Assembly (NCBI GenBank): GCA_031279305.1
Contig: JAITIS010000095.1
Coordinates: 1-35,266 of the forward strand
Origin: Candidatus Margulisiibacteriota bacterium
Lineage (GTDB): Bacteria > Margulisbacteria > Termititenacia > Termititenacales > Termititenacaceae
DNA length: 35,266 nt
Reading direction: 5' to 3'
In this document: piece by piece, positions 16,758 to 24,019 of the stretch
Layout of the letters: each line of letters begins with the position of its first letter
Numbering within the stretch: position 1 is the first letter of the stretch
The notes under the pieces: model-generated
Told to the model about the DNA's origin: nothing
Database searches by the model: none
The model's input: the letters and a program-made list of their open reading frames with translations, nothing else
Position numbers and translations under genes: made by a program

Positions 16758-17912
16758 ATGGACGTTTGGGGTATCATCAAAAAAGGCGCGGTGGAGATAA
16801 TTTCCGCGGGCGATCTGCAAAATAAGCTTATTTCCGGCCAAAAATTAAAAATCAAGCTAGGGACTGATCCTTCCGCTCCCGATTTGCATTTGGGGCATAC
16901 GGTAGTTTTGCGCAAACTGCGGGAATTTCAGGAGCTGGGGCACGAGATCATTTTTCTCATCGGCGATTTTACCGCCGCGATCGGCGATCCGACCGGCAAA
17001 TCGGAAACCCGCCAGCCGTTAAATCCCGCGCAGATCGCCCAAAACGCCGCGACTTATCAGGAGCAGGTTTTCAAAATTTTGGACAAAACCCAAACCCGCG
17101 TTGTCTACAATTCGGAATGGATAAACAAGCTCACGCCGGCGGATATGCTCCAGCTGCTGGCCTCCCACACTGTCGCCCGGATGCTAGAGCGCGAGGATTT
17201 CAAAAAACGCTACAGCGAGAACCGCCCCATCGCCCTGCACGAATTTATGTATCCGCTCCTGCAGGGATATGACTCGGTCGCCCTGCGCGCCGATGTGGAG
17301 CTAGGCGGCACCGACCAAAAATTTAATCTGCTGATGGGGCGCGACCTGCAAGCTGCCGCCGGACAGACGCCGCAGAATATCGTCATTATGCCCCTGCTGG
17401 AGGGGCTGGACGGCGTCAACAAAATGTCCAAGTCGCTCGGCAATCACGTCGGCATCACCGATCCGCCCAATGAGATGTTTGGCAAACTGATGTCTCTGCC
17501 GGACGCGCTGATGCCGCGCTATTACGAGCTTTTGACGGATCTGGTTTTTGACCCAAACGCGCATCCCCGCGCCGCCAAAGAAAAACTGGCGCGCTATATC
17601 ACCGCGCAATACCACAGCCAGACGGCGGCGGATGCGGCGGCGGAAAATTTCCAGAATGTTTTTGCCCGCAGCGGCGTCCCCAATGACACGCCGGTCTTAA
17701 AGGCGGGGCGATTTGCCGGCCTGCGGCTCAAAGAACTGCTGGTGGCCGCCGGGCTATCCGCCAGCAACAGCGACGCCAAGCGCGACATCCAGTCCGGCGC
17801 AGTTCGGATCAACGGGCAAAAAGCGGACGATCCGGCCCGCGTGTTAATCAGCGGAAAAACCGGCAAGTTTATTTTACAGATCGGCAAACGCAAATTTGTG
17901 AAATTAGAATAA
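16758..17912 (+). CDS. tyrS: Tyrosyl-tRNA synthetase
   Basis: 384 residues. This class I synthetase charges tRNA-Tyr. The HIGH-type motif HLGH is at 44-47 within TDPSAPDLHLGH, and KMSKS is at 222-226. A C-terminal S4 RNA-binding domain covers about 322-384 (LRLKELLVAAGLSAS...DIQSGAVRINGQK). The LGTDPSAPDLHLGH form places it in the shorter TyrRS subgroup common outside enterics. ATG 16758 has GAGG five bases upstream; a longer in-frame extension back to 16587 runs into pbp1A and was rejected. It is a single gene, convergent with the LEA14-like gene, with a nine-base overlap of 3' ends. Confidence 0.96.
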   Translation: MDVWGIIKKGAVEIISAGDLQNKLISGQKLKIKLGTDPSAPDLHLGHTVVLRKLREFQELGHEIIFLIGDFTAAIGDPTGKSETRQPLNPAQIAQNAATYQEQVFKILDKTQTRVVYNSEWINKLTPADMLQLLASHTVARMLEREDFKKRYSENRPIALHEFMYPLLQGYDSVALRADVELGGTDQKFNLLMGRDLQAAAGQTPQNIVIMPLLEGLDGVNKMSKSLGNHVGITDPPNEMFGKLMSLPDALMPRYYELLTDLVFDPNAHPRAAKEKLARYITAQYHSQTAADAAAENFQNVFARSGVPNDTPVLKAGRFAGLRLKELLVAAGLSASNSDAKRDIQSGAVRINGQKADDPARVLISGKTGKFILQIGKRKFVKLE

Positions 17913-18431
17913 ACTTTTTAGGCTGTCCAGCAGGCTGTCCGCGGCCTGATCGCGCAATTGTTTTTCCAGCCGGGCTCTGTCCGGCAGAGGCACCTCGATA
18001 GTCTGGTCAAACTTCACGGGAAAATCCAGCACAAATAATATTTTTGCCGCGCACTGGCCGGCGACGCGGATTTTGACCGACTGCTGTCCCTGCATTATGG
18101 CGTTGAATAGCTCCGTCGCCGAACCGAATATTTTTTCCAGCTCGATATTCTGCGCCAGCGCAAAAACAACGCCGCCGCCCGCCGGCGCCTCGATCTGCTC
18201 CGACTGGCCGCTAAAAAATTCCCGCTCCGCGATGAAAAGCGCGTAGTCGATTTTGCCGTTTAACGGCACATTGTTGGGATTGCGCAGACTGAAATTAAAT
18301 TTGGCGGAGACGGTGCGCGCGTCTAACAGTTTGGCCTCGCTGCTCACAAAAGCGATTTCCGGGCTGCGCGCCAGACAACCGGTGAGAAAAAAACACAAAC
18401 CAAGCAAAATTAAAATTTTTAAGCGGCGCAT
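17904..18431 (-). CDS. LEA14-like (WHy domain) lipoprotein
   Basis: 175 residues. The signal MRRLKILILLGLCFFLTGC ends in a canonical LTGC lipobox, so the mature protein is lipid-anchored at Cys19. Residues about 25-145 fit the LEA type 2 / WHy beta-sandwich: LLDARTVSAKFNFSLRNPNNVPL is the hallmark strand with the RNPN motif. In bacteria such proteins are linked to envelope or desiccation stress, but no defined function can be given. The ATG has no Shine-Dalgarno sequence; an extended -10 lies eight bases before it, so transcription is probably leaderless. It is divergent from ppiC and convergent with tyrS. Confidence 0.8.
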   Translation of the reverse strand: MRRLKILILLGLCFFLTGCLARSPEIAFVSSEAKLLDARTVSAKFNFSLRNPNNVPLNGKIDYALFIAEREFFSGQSEQIEAPAGGGVVFALAQNIELEKIFGSATELFNAIMQGQQSVKIRVAGQCAAKILFVLDFPVKFDQTIEVPLPDRARLEKQLRDQAADSLLDSLKSLF

Positions 18432-18439
18432 AGGGCGGA

Positions 18440-18448
18440 ATTATAACA
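18440..18448 (-). promoter_or_regulatory. Extended -10 promoter of the LEA14-like gene
   Basis: TGT-TATAAT on the minus strand, eight bases before the ATG at 18431, suggesting a leaderless transcript. Confidence 0.55.
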
Positions 18449-18474
18449 CGGGGCGCGGTAATTTAGATTTACTT

Positions 18475-18530
18475 CCCCTCTTCGCTAGGGGGGCGTCAAA
18501 AATTCACAAAGCAAATTTTTGACAGAGGGG
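18475..18530. repeat. Small palindromic repeat element (MITE- or REP-like)
   Basis: A 56-base structured block lies in the LEA/ppiC intergenic region. It has matching ends CCCCTC (18475-18480) and GAGGGG (18525-18530), an inner hairpin GTCAAAAATT (18495-18504) / AATTTTTGAC (18514-18523) with a nine-base loop, and a CCCCT/AGGGG mini-hairpin at 18475-18491. The design resembles short palindromic repeats scattered between genes in many bacterial genomes. I cannot show other copies within this window. Confidence 0.55.
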
Positions 18531-18553
18531 TCATACGCCTGCCGCGCAAACTA

Positions 18554-18562
18554 TGCTATAAT
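18554..18562 (+). promoter_or_regulatory. Extended -10 promoter of ppiC-ispE
   Basis: TGC-TATAAT, a perfect consensus hexamer with the TGn extension, 28 bases before the ppiC ATG. No good -35 is seen at the right distance; the TTGACA at 18519 is 32 bases away and belongs to the repeat element. Confidence 0.6.
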
Positions 18563-18590
18563 CACCAAAACTTTTTGGGGGGATTTGCGT

Positions 18591-19409
18591 ATGAAAAAAT
18601 TAGCGCTTCTGCTTGTCATTTCGGGATTATTTGCCGCGCCGCCCAAAGGCACGGTCGCCACGGTCGCCACGGATAATTACGTCGTCACTACGGACATCCA
18701 GACACGCATTGACGCCCTGCCCGCGCAGTACGTGCAGTACTACGCCTCGCCGGACGGCAAAAAACAGCTGTTAGATCAGATCATCGAGGAAAAACTGCTG
18801 GCCGTGGAGGCCGGCGCGCGCGGCTACGCCACCAATAATGAGGTGCTCCGCACGCTGGACAGCATCAAAGAAGAAGTAATGGTGCGCCAGTACGTCAAAG
18901 ACGAGGTGGGCAAACTGACTATCAGCGACAGCGAGATCAGCGCTTACTACAACGCCAATCTGGAAAAATTTATGCAGCCCGAAGCGGTGCGCGCCAGCCA
19001 TATACTGGTGGACGCCGAAGAAGCGGCCAAAGAAATACTCGCGCAGTTAAATAACGGCGGCGATTTTGCCGCGCTGGCCAAAGAAAAATCCACCGACACC
19101 GGCAGCGCCGTGAACGGCGGCGATTTGGATTTTTTCACCCGCGGCCAGATGGTCAAGCCTTTTGAGGACGCGGCATTTGGCCTCAAAAAAAACGAGACGG
19201 GCAAAACTCCGGTTAAAACTCAGTTCGGCTGGCATATTATCCGCGTCACGGACAAGCGCGCCGCCAAACAGCAGGCGCTGGCCGAGGTCAAGCAGGCTAT
19301 CCGCGGCGAGCTGCTCCTAGAAAAACAGCGCGCTAAAGTAACCAGCCTGATCTCCGCCGCCAAAACGAAATATCCGGTCGAGACCCACGCTGAAAATCTA
19401 AAATGGTAA
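18591..19409 (+). CDS. Periplasmic peptidyl-prolyl isomerase (PpiC/SurA-like, one parvulin domain)
   Basis: 272 residues. It has a short signal peptide (MKKLALLLVISGLFAAP) and a SurA-like N-terminal helical region (about 25-120). One parvulin domain covers about 135-235, with VRASHILVDAEEAAKEI, GGDFAALAKEKSTD, GGDLDFFTRGQMVKPFEDAAF and TQFGWHIIRV. A C-terminal helix follows. It should assist folding of exported and outer-membrane proteins. A lipobox is absent, so it is soluble or loosely membrane-bound, unlike PrsA of Gram-positives. GGGGGGA seven bases before ATG 18591 fixes the start. ispE begins five bases after its stop and is presumably co-transcribed. Confidence 0.88.
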   Translation: MKKLALLLVISGLFAAPPKGTVATVATDNYVVTTDIQTRIDALPAQYVQYYASPDGKKQLLDQIIEEKLLAVEAGARGYATNNEVLRTLDSIKEEVMVRQYVKDEVGKLTISDSEISAYYNANLEKFMQPEAVRASHILVDAEEAAKEILAQLNNGGDFAALAKEKSTDTGSAVNGGDLDFFTRGQMVKPFEDAAFGLKKNETGKTPVKTQFGWHIIRVTDKRAAKQQALAEVKQAIRGELLLEKQRAKVTSLISAAKTKYPVETHAENLKW

Positions 19410-19413
19410 GCGC

Positions 19414-20262
19414 GTGCGGGTACAAAGCGCCGCCAAAATAAATCTAGTCCTAAACGTTCTAGCTCGGCGCGCTGATCATTATCACGAATTGCGCGCTGTT
19501 TTGCAGACAGTCTCGTTGTGCGATTATCTGGACTTCGCGCGGGCGCAGACGCTGGAAATACACGCGCCAGTCGGTATCACGGCAGAGCTTGAGCAAAATC
19601 TAATCTATCGCGCGGCGCGTAAATTTCTGGATAGATACACGCCGGGAGCGGGCGTTCGGATCACCCTGACCAAAAATATTCCGCTGGCGGCCGGTCTGGC
19701 TGGCGGCTCCACGGACTGCGCCGGCGCTCTGATAGGCCTAAACGAATTTTTGGCCGTGCACGCGCCGCCGGAGGAACTGGAGGAAATCGCCGACAGCCTC
19801 GGCTCAGACACGGCCTACTGCCTGCGCGGCGGCACCTATCTGGCTACAGGACGGGGCGAGCTCCTGCAAAAACTGCCGGAATTGCCAAAAATGACCGGAT
19901 TGATCTTAAAACCGCCTTTCCCGCTCTCCACCGCGGCGGTATACGCCAGATTTTCCGGACAAAATACGCCCTGCGATCTGAGCGCTTATGAGCGCGGAGA
20001 AGCCGCCGCGCATTTAGCTCTGAATATGCGCAACGATCTGACCGTCCCGGCGTTAAGTCTCCGCCCGGAGCTAAAAGATTATCTGCGCCGGGTAGAACAA
20101 ACATCTCCGGCGGTTTGCCAGATGTCCGGTTCCGGCCCCGCGATATTTGCCTTTTATCCGCATATTTCCGCCAGAGACACAGCCGTCGCCGCGCTTTCCA
20201 GAACCTGTGAGGTGTATCCTGTAGAAACCGTGCAGACAGCGCAAAAAATACTATATGATTAG
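19414..20262 (+). CDS. ispE: 4-diphosphocytidyl-2-C-methyl-D-erythritol kinase
   Basis: 282 residues, the normal length. IspE is a GHMP-family kinase that phosphorylates CDP-ME in the non-mevalonate (MEP) isoprenoid pathway. It has the family start SAAKINLVLNVLARRADHYHEL, the ATP loop PLAAGLAGGSTDCAGALIGLN and the C-terminal QMSGSGPAIFAFY. The start is GTG four bases after the ppiC stop with only a weak upstream purine stretch, so translation probably depends on coupling to ppiC. It shows that isoprenoids are made by the MEP route. A modest hairpin with a T-rich tail follows about 50 bases downstream. Confidence 0.95.
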   Translation: MRVQSAAKINLVLNVLARRADHYHELRAVLQTVSLCDYLDFARAQTLEIHAPVGITAELEQNLIYRAARKFLDRYTPGAGVRITLTKNIPLAAGLAGGSTDCAGALIGLNEFLAVHAPPEELEEIADSLGSDTAYCLRGGTYLATGRGELLQKLPELPKMTGLILKPPFPLSTAAVYARFSGQNTPCDLSAYERGEAAAHLALNMRNDLTVPALSLRPELKDYLRRVEQTSPAVCQMSGSGPAIFAFYPHISARDTAVAALSRTCEVYPVETVQTAQKILYD

Positions 20263-20526
20263 TTTATCCACCAGTTATACACAGGCTCCCGCGCGGACGT
20301 CACGGCGCCAACAAGCCCATTCGGGGCTTATTAGTCCTTTTCCCTGCCAGCGCCAGCAAAGACACTATCTATATGGTTTATCATATCAACAAATCTGCAT
20401 ATATAGTGTTCAAAAATTTTAACAATTCTTAGATATTTTTTAATTAGCGAAGTATATCCACTATATTTTCAACAAGTTATACACATAGCAAACCAGATAG
20501 TATTTTTAGCCTTTGTTCCCCTAAAT
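20263..20526. other. Candidate DnaA-box cluster / possible replication origin
   Basis: This is the longest gene-free stretch in the window (264 bases). It contains two perfect TTATNCACA boxes, both reading TTATACACA on the plus strand (20275-20283 and 20477-20485). Weaker ones are TTATCCACC (20264-20272, one mismatch, two bases from the first perfect box) and ATATCCACT (20454-20462, two mismatches). Between them lies an AT-rich stretch (about 20395-20475), partly flanked by an inverted repeat ACACTAT (20362-20368) / ATAGTGT (20403-20409). Box clusters next to an AT-rich unwinding region are the hallmark of bacterial oriC; a DnaA-titration or regulatory site is the alternative. dnaA and dnaN are not nearby in the window, which is not unusual in some phyla. 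Confidence 0.45.
20313..20340 (+). terminator. Possible intrinsic terminator after ispE
   Basis: Stem AAGCCC (20313-20318) / GGGCTT (20324-20329) with a five-base loop, followed by a T-rich but interrupted tail ending in TTT at 20338-20340. It is only moderately strong. Confidence 0.45.
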
Positions 20527-21486
20527 CTAACAAATTTGCAGCTCATCCGGGATGGTCAGGCCTTGTTGCAAAATATCCTGTCTGCTTTGCTCAAAAGAAT
20601 AAAAGACCTGATCCGTAAAAGAGCGGTATTCGAAAAAACCCGAACGGCCTCGGAAACCGCGCGGATCAGCCGCGCAGAGTCGGCGGTACAGCCGCTGGGA
20701 CAAAACCGCCAGCAGCACCGCGCGCAAAAGATACTCCGCTATGCCCAGATCCAGCAGGCGGGCAAAGGCTTCCTGCGTGTCGCGCGTATGCAGCGTGGCC
20801 AATACCAGATGTCCGGTTAGCGCGGCGCGCACCGCTATCCGCGCCGTAATCTCATCGCGGATCTCCCCGATAAAAATAATATCCGGGTCCTGCCTGAGCA
20901 CCGCGCGCAGCACGGAGGCAAAATCCAGCTCGCGGGCGGCGTTGATCTGCACCTGATTGATGCCCGGCAGCTGGTATTCGATCGGGTCTTCAATAGTGAC
21001 AATGTTTTTCTGCGCGCAGTCTAATAATTTCAGCAGAGAATACAGCGTGGTCGTCTTGCCGGAGCCGGTAGGTCCGGTCACCAGCAGCAGCCCCGCCGGC
21101 CGCCGGATATTCGCACGCAGAGAAACCAGCGCCGGCCCCGGCAGACCCAGCTCGCTCAGCGTGAGGCGCAGGGTGGAGCTTAAAATCCGTAGCACTATTT
21201 TTTCTCCCTGAAAGACCGGCATTACCGCCAGACGCACATCTCTCTCTTTGTAAGTAAAACGCCCGTCCTGCAGGCCATAGCGGTTGGTGTCCAATCCGGC
21301 CATAATTTTGAGCCGGGTGAAAAACTGTTCTCTGGCCGGCAAAGAATAGGTGCGCCAGAGTCTGAGCAGACCGTCCTCGCGGTAGCGCACCCGAAAAAAA
21401 TCCCGGAAAGTCTCAATATGCACATCCGAAATATCTGCGGACAGGCAGTTGTCGAGCATCTCATTTATCTCTTTAACCGGATTCAC
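20527..21486 (-). CDS. Minimal GspE/PilB-type secretion ATPase
   Basis: 319 residues. The sequence matches the C-terminal two thirds of type II secretion / type IV pilus assembly ATPases. The N2-like region starts with LDNCLSADISDVHIE. The ATPase core has Walker A GPTGSGKT at 138-145, Asp box TIEDPIEYQLPGINQVQIN, Walker B DPDIIFIGEIRDE near 200-212 and His box TGHLVLATLHTRD near 224-236. The usual N1 domain and the tetracysteine zinc-binding loop between Asp box and C-terminus are missing, making it about 200 residues shorter than GspE. All ATPase motifs are intact, so it looks functional. The GTG start lacks a clear Shine-Dalgarno sequence, but an internal ATG at 21459 would cut into the first helix. 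It stands alone, with no other type II or IV pilus gene beside it. Confidence 0.85.
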   Translation of the reverse strand: MNPVKEINEMLDNCLSADISDVHIETFRDFFRVRYREDGLLRLWRTYSLPAREQFFTRLKIMAGLDTNRYGLQDGRFTYKERDVRLAVMPVFQGEKIVLRILSSTLRLTLSELGLPGPALVSLRANIRRPAGLLLVTGPTGSGKTTTLYSLLKLLDCAQKNIVTIEDPIEYQLPGINQVQINAARELDFASVLRAVLRQDPDIIFIGEIRDEITARIAVRAALTGHLVLATLHTRDTQEAFARLLDLGIAEYLLRAVLLAVLSQRLYRRLCAADPRGFRGRSGFFEYRSFTDQVFYSFEQSRQDILQQGLTIPDELQIC

Positions 21487-21495
21487 GGCTTAAAA

Positions 21496-21545
21496 ACCGC
21501 AAAAAATATGCCAGCTGGCATATTTTCCCGGAATTGCGGTATAAT
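21496..21545. promoter_or_regulatory. 24-bp perfect palindrome (operator candidate) with adjoining promoter
   Basis: A perfect 24-base inverted repeat spans 21503-21526 and centres on 21514/21515; the half-site reads AAAATATGCCAG. An outer repeat pair ACCGCAA (21496-21502) / TTGCGGT (21534-21540) encloses it. A consensus TATAAT (21540-21545) follows on the plus strand, so the palindrome covers the -35 region of the promoter for the small membrane peptide and GH116. It also lies upstream of the divergent ATPase gene. Being between divergent starts, it is better explained as a regulator-binding site than as a terminator. Confidence 0.6.
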
Positions 21546-21571
21546 ACTTAATCTTTACTGCGAGGTGCGCA

Positions 21572-21745
21572 ATGCTGGTTTTGGTGATCGGTATTTGTAT
21601 GTCTTTAGGCTTATGGAGCGCTGTTTATCTGGGGTTCAAAGAAAAATACAGCGCCAGCGAAGGCACGTTAGCCCTGCTGGTTTTAGAAATTTTATTCCTG
21701 AGCAGCGGTTTAATTATTTACGGATTGGCCGGGCTGTTCCGCTAG
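21572..21745 (+). CDS. Small two-TM membrane peptide (57 aa) upstream of GH116
   Basis: 57 codons plus TAG. The peptide has two hydrophobic segments (LVLVIGICMSLGLWSAVYL and LALLVLEILFLSSGLIIYGL) separated by a short charged loop (FKEKYSASEG). GAGG six bases before the ATG and a TATAAT box 26 bases further up support expression. Its stop is immediately followed by the ATG of the GH116 gene, so the two are translationally coupled. I recognise no family. A role in transport or membrane placement connected with the glycosidase is possible but unproven. Confidence 0.65.
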   Translation: MLVLVIGICMSLGLWSAVYLGFKEKYSASEGTLALLVLEILFLSSGLIIYGLAGLFR

Positions 21746-24019
21746 ATGTCCGGGCAGTCCAGCATACCGGCCAGCGCCTATACTATTACGCTGGATAAAC
21801 TTAAACGGCTGAAACCACTCAAGCCCGGAGCGGCTTTTCCAATGATAAACACGTTTCCGCACGGCAGTCCGCTAGGCGGATTCGGCGCCGGCACTTTCAG
21901 CCGCAGTCCTTATGGAGATTTCAACATCTGGCATCTTTTTCCCGGCGTGCATATTGAAAAAAATCTGGAGCACTGCGCGCTGGTTATCCGGCGTCAGAGC
22001 CGGAAAAAAATCCGGGTTCAGCCGCTTTCACTGAAAGACACTATCTGGGGCGGACAGCAATTAAATCCTAAAAAATGCGTATATTCCGCGCTTTACCCGC
22101 GCTCGTGGTATGTGTACCGCGAGCTGGATGTGACAGTGGAGCAGCACTCGCCGGTGCTGCCGCATAATTATAAAGAAACATCTTACCCGGTGGCTTGTTT
22201 CAATGTGCTGATAAACAACAGGCATTCCACGCCTGAGGAAGTATCCGTGTTGTTCTCCTGGCAAAACATCTTAGGTTTTGCTTATGAAGGCGGCGACAAT
22301 GCCGCGAAATATAAATTCCGCCCGCTTAAAACGCGCCGTTACAACGAGCGCTGTTCGGACTATGAATATCAGGGCATTTTGTTCAAGGCAGACAGTGCCG
22401 GCGGAGACGCTCTGGACGGAGAAATGTGTCTGGCCACGCGCGCGCCGGCCGGCGCGCGCGTGTCATTCTGCACGCAGTACGACGCGGAACAGCCGCCGGA
22501 TGTTGTCCGGGAGCCTTTCGCCACCCGCGGCGTCCTGCACGAGCGTGCATCTGTCGAATGCGCGTATCCCGCCGGGGCCATAGCCGTAAAAGCGCTGGTT
22601 AATCCGGGCGAGACAGTGACCGTGCCTTTTGCGCTGGTCTGGGATATACCCCGCTGTCTGCGCGGACAGGTCGTCCGCTACTATACCAGATACTGGGGCG
22701 CTGGGGGCGGCAGCGCTTTTGCTCTGGCCAAAGACGCCTTGCAAAATCCGCGCGGGCCGGAAATCGCAAAATGGCAGAACGCTCTGGCGCGTAAAATGCC
22801 GGCTAGACTGGCCGGCGCGTTGTTTAACGAGCTGTACTATCTGGCTGACGGCGGTTCGCTCTGGGATGCGGAGAGCGGAATGTTTTCTTTGCTGGAATGT
22901 TTTGATTATCCTTTTTACGAAACGCTGGATGTGCGTTTTTACGGTTCTTTTCCGCTGGCCAAACTCTGGCCGGAGATCGAAAAAAGGATTATGCGCGAAT
23001 TTGGCCGGACGATTTTTCAGGAAGATGCGGTCAGAGTCACCTATCACGCGCAGGCGTCTGTGCTTAAAGACGTGGCGGTCAGCGGCGAACACAATAAAAA
23101 TTTTATCCAAAAAGACCTGCGCAAACGCCAATATGCTCTGCCGCACGATCTGGGCGCGCCGGACGAAAAACCGTGGGTCAAACTTAACGCCTACACTTGG
23201 CAAAACGCCAACCGCTGGAAAGATCTGAATTCTAAATATGTGCTGTTAGTCTACCGCGCTTATTATTACAGCGGCAAAAAAGACCGGGATTTCCTCGCCG
23301 CCCAGTGGCCGGGGCTGATCAAGGCCGTAGAATACCTGAACACTCTGGATACGGACGGGGACGGCTTGCCGGAAAACGAGCATTTTCCCGACCAGACCTT
23401 TGACAACTGGCTGATGCGCGGCACTTCGGCCTACTGCGGCATTCTGCGGCTGGCGGCTTTGCAGGCCGGAGTGCAGATCGCGGAGCTGCTGGCTGAAAAA
23501 GCGCAGGCCAAAGAATGGCGCCTGCTCTTAAAAAGAGCCAAAGACTCTCTTAATCAAAAACTCTGGAACGGCAGATATTTCCGTTTTGACGAAAATTCGG
23601 ACATCGTGATGGCCGCTCAGCTGACCGGACAGTGGTATCTGGAGCAGCTGCATCTGCCGTCTGTGCTGGAAGACTGGCAGATAGATGCCACGCTCAAGAA
23701 TGTGTACCGGCAGAATTTTCGGGGCGTCGCCGGCGGCCGCAGCGGATTGATTAATGGACGCACGAAGGACGGACGGCCTGTGGACACCAGACAGGGCAAC
23801 GACGCTTGGGTCGGCATCAATTACGCTTTTGCCTGTCATCTGCTCCTGCGCGGCCAGAAAACACGGGCGAAAAAGATCTTAAACCGCGCGCTAAACGCTC
23901 TGCAGTCCGGCGGTATGCTTTTCCGCACGCCGGAAGCTTGGAACGCCGGCAACCACACTTACATCGCCTCGATGTATATGCGCCCCGGAGTTATCTGGGC
24001 GCTGGCCGACTGGTGCTAA
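21746..24019 (+). CDS. GH116 family glycoside hydrolase (glucosylceramidase/bile-acid beta-glucosidase type)
   Basis: 757 residues. The N-terminal beta domain has FPHGSPLGGFGAGTFSRSPYGDF, characteristic of the non-lysosomal glucosylceramidase family. The C-terminal (alpha/alpha)6 catalytic domain includes LLECFDYPFYETLDVRFYGSF; by alignment with known GH116 members Glu384 is the likely nucleophile. DGDGLPENEHFPDQTFDNW contains the probable acid/base Asp (D549 or D553), and RGTSAYCGILRLAAL follows. Family members hydrolyse beta-glucosides or beta-xylosides. No signal peptide is present, so it acts in the cytoplasm on imported or endogenous glycosides. It follows the 57-residue peptide with no gap and its 3' end overlaps nadB by 29 bases. 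Substrate cannot be told from sequence alone. Confidence 0.88.
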   Translation: MSGQSSIPASAYTITLDKLKRLKPLKPGAAFPMINTFPHGSPLGGFGAGTFSRSPYGDFNIWHLFPGVHIEKNLEHCALVIRRQSRKKIRVQPLSLKDTIWGGQQLNPKKCVYSALYPRSWYVYRELDVTVEQHSPVLPHNYKETSYPVACFNVLINNRHSTPEEVSVLFSWQNILGFAYEGGDNAAKYKFRPLKTRRYNERCSDYEYQGILFKADSAGGDALDGEMCLATRAPAGARVSFCTQYDAEQPPDVVREPFATRGVLHERASVECAYPAGAIAVKALVNPGETVTVPFALVWDIPRCLRGQVVRYYTRYWGAGGGSAFALAKDALQNPRGPEIAKWQNALARKMPARLAGALFNELYYLADGGSLWDAESGMFSLLECFDYPFYETLDVRFYGSFPLAKLWPEIEKRIMREFGRTIFQEDAVRVTYHAQASVLKDVAVSGEHNKNFIQKDLRKRQYALPHDLGAPDEKPWVKLNAYTWQNANRWKDLNSKYVLLVYRAYYYSGKKDRDFLAAQWPGLIKAVEYLNTLDTDGDGLPENEHFPDQTFDNWLMRGTSAYCGILRLAALQAGVQIAELLAEKAQAKEWRLLLKRAKDSLNQKLWNGRYFRFDENSDIVMAAQLTGQWYLEQLHLPSVLEDWQIDATLKNVYRQNFRGVAGGRSGLINGRTKDGRPVDTRQGNDAWVGINYAFACHLLLRGQKTRAKKILNRALNALQSGGMLFRTPEAWNAGNHTYIASMYMRPGVIWALADWC

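Noticed and set aside
18519..18524. TTGACA as the -35 of the ppiC promoter
   Set aside because: It is 32 bases from the TATAAT, too far for a sigma-70 promoter, and is part of the palindromic repeat.
20527..21486. GspE-like gene as a truncated pseudogene
   Set aside because: Frame, all ATPase motifs and the divergent operator region are intact, so it is more likely a short but working protein.
21503..21526. The 24-bp palindrome as an intrinsic terminator
   Set aside because: It lies between divergent gene starts, where no transcript should end, and immediately upstream of a TATAAT box.
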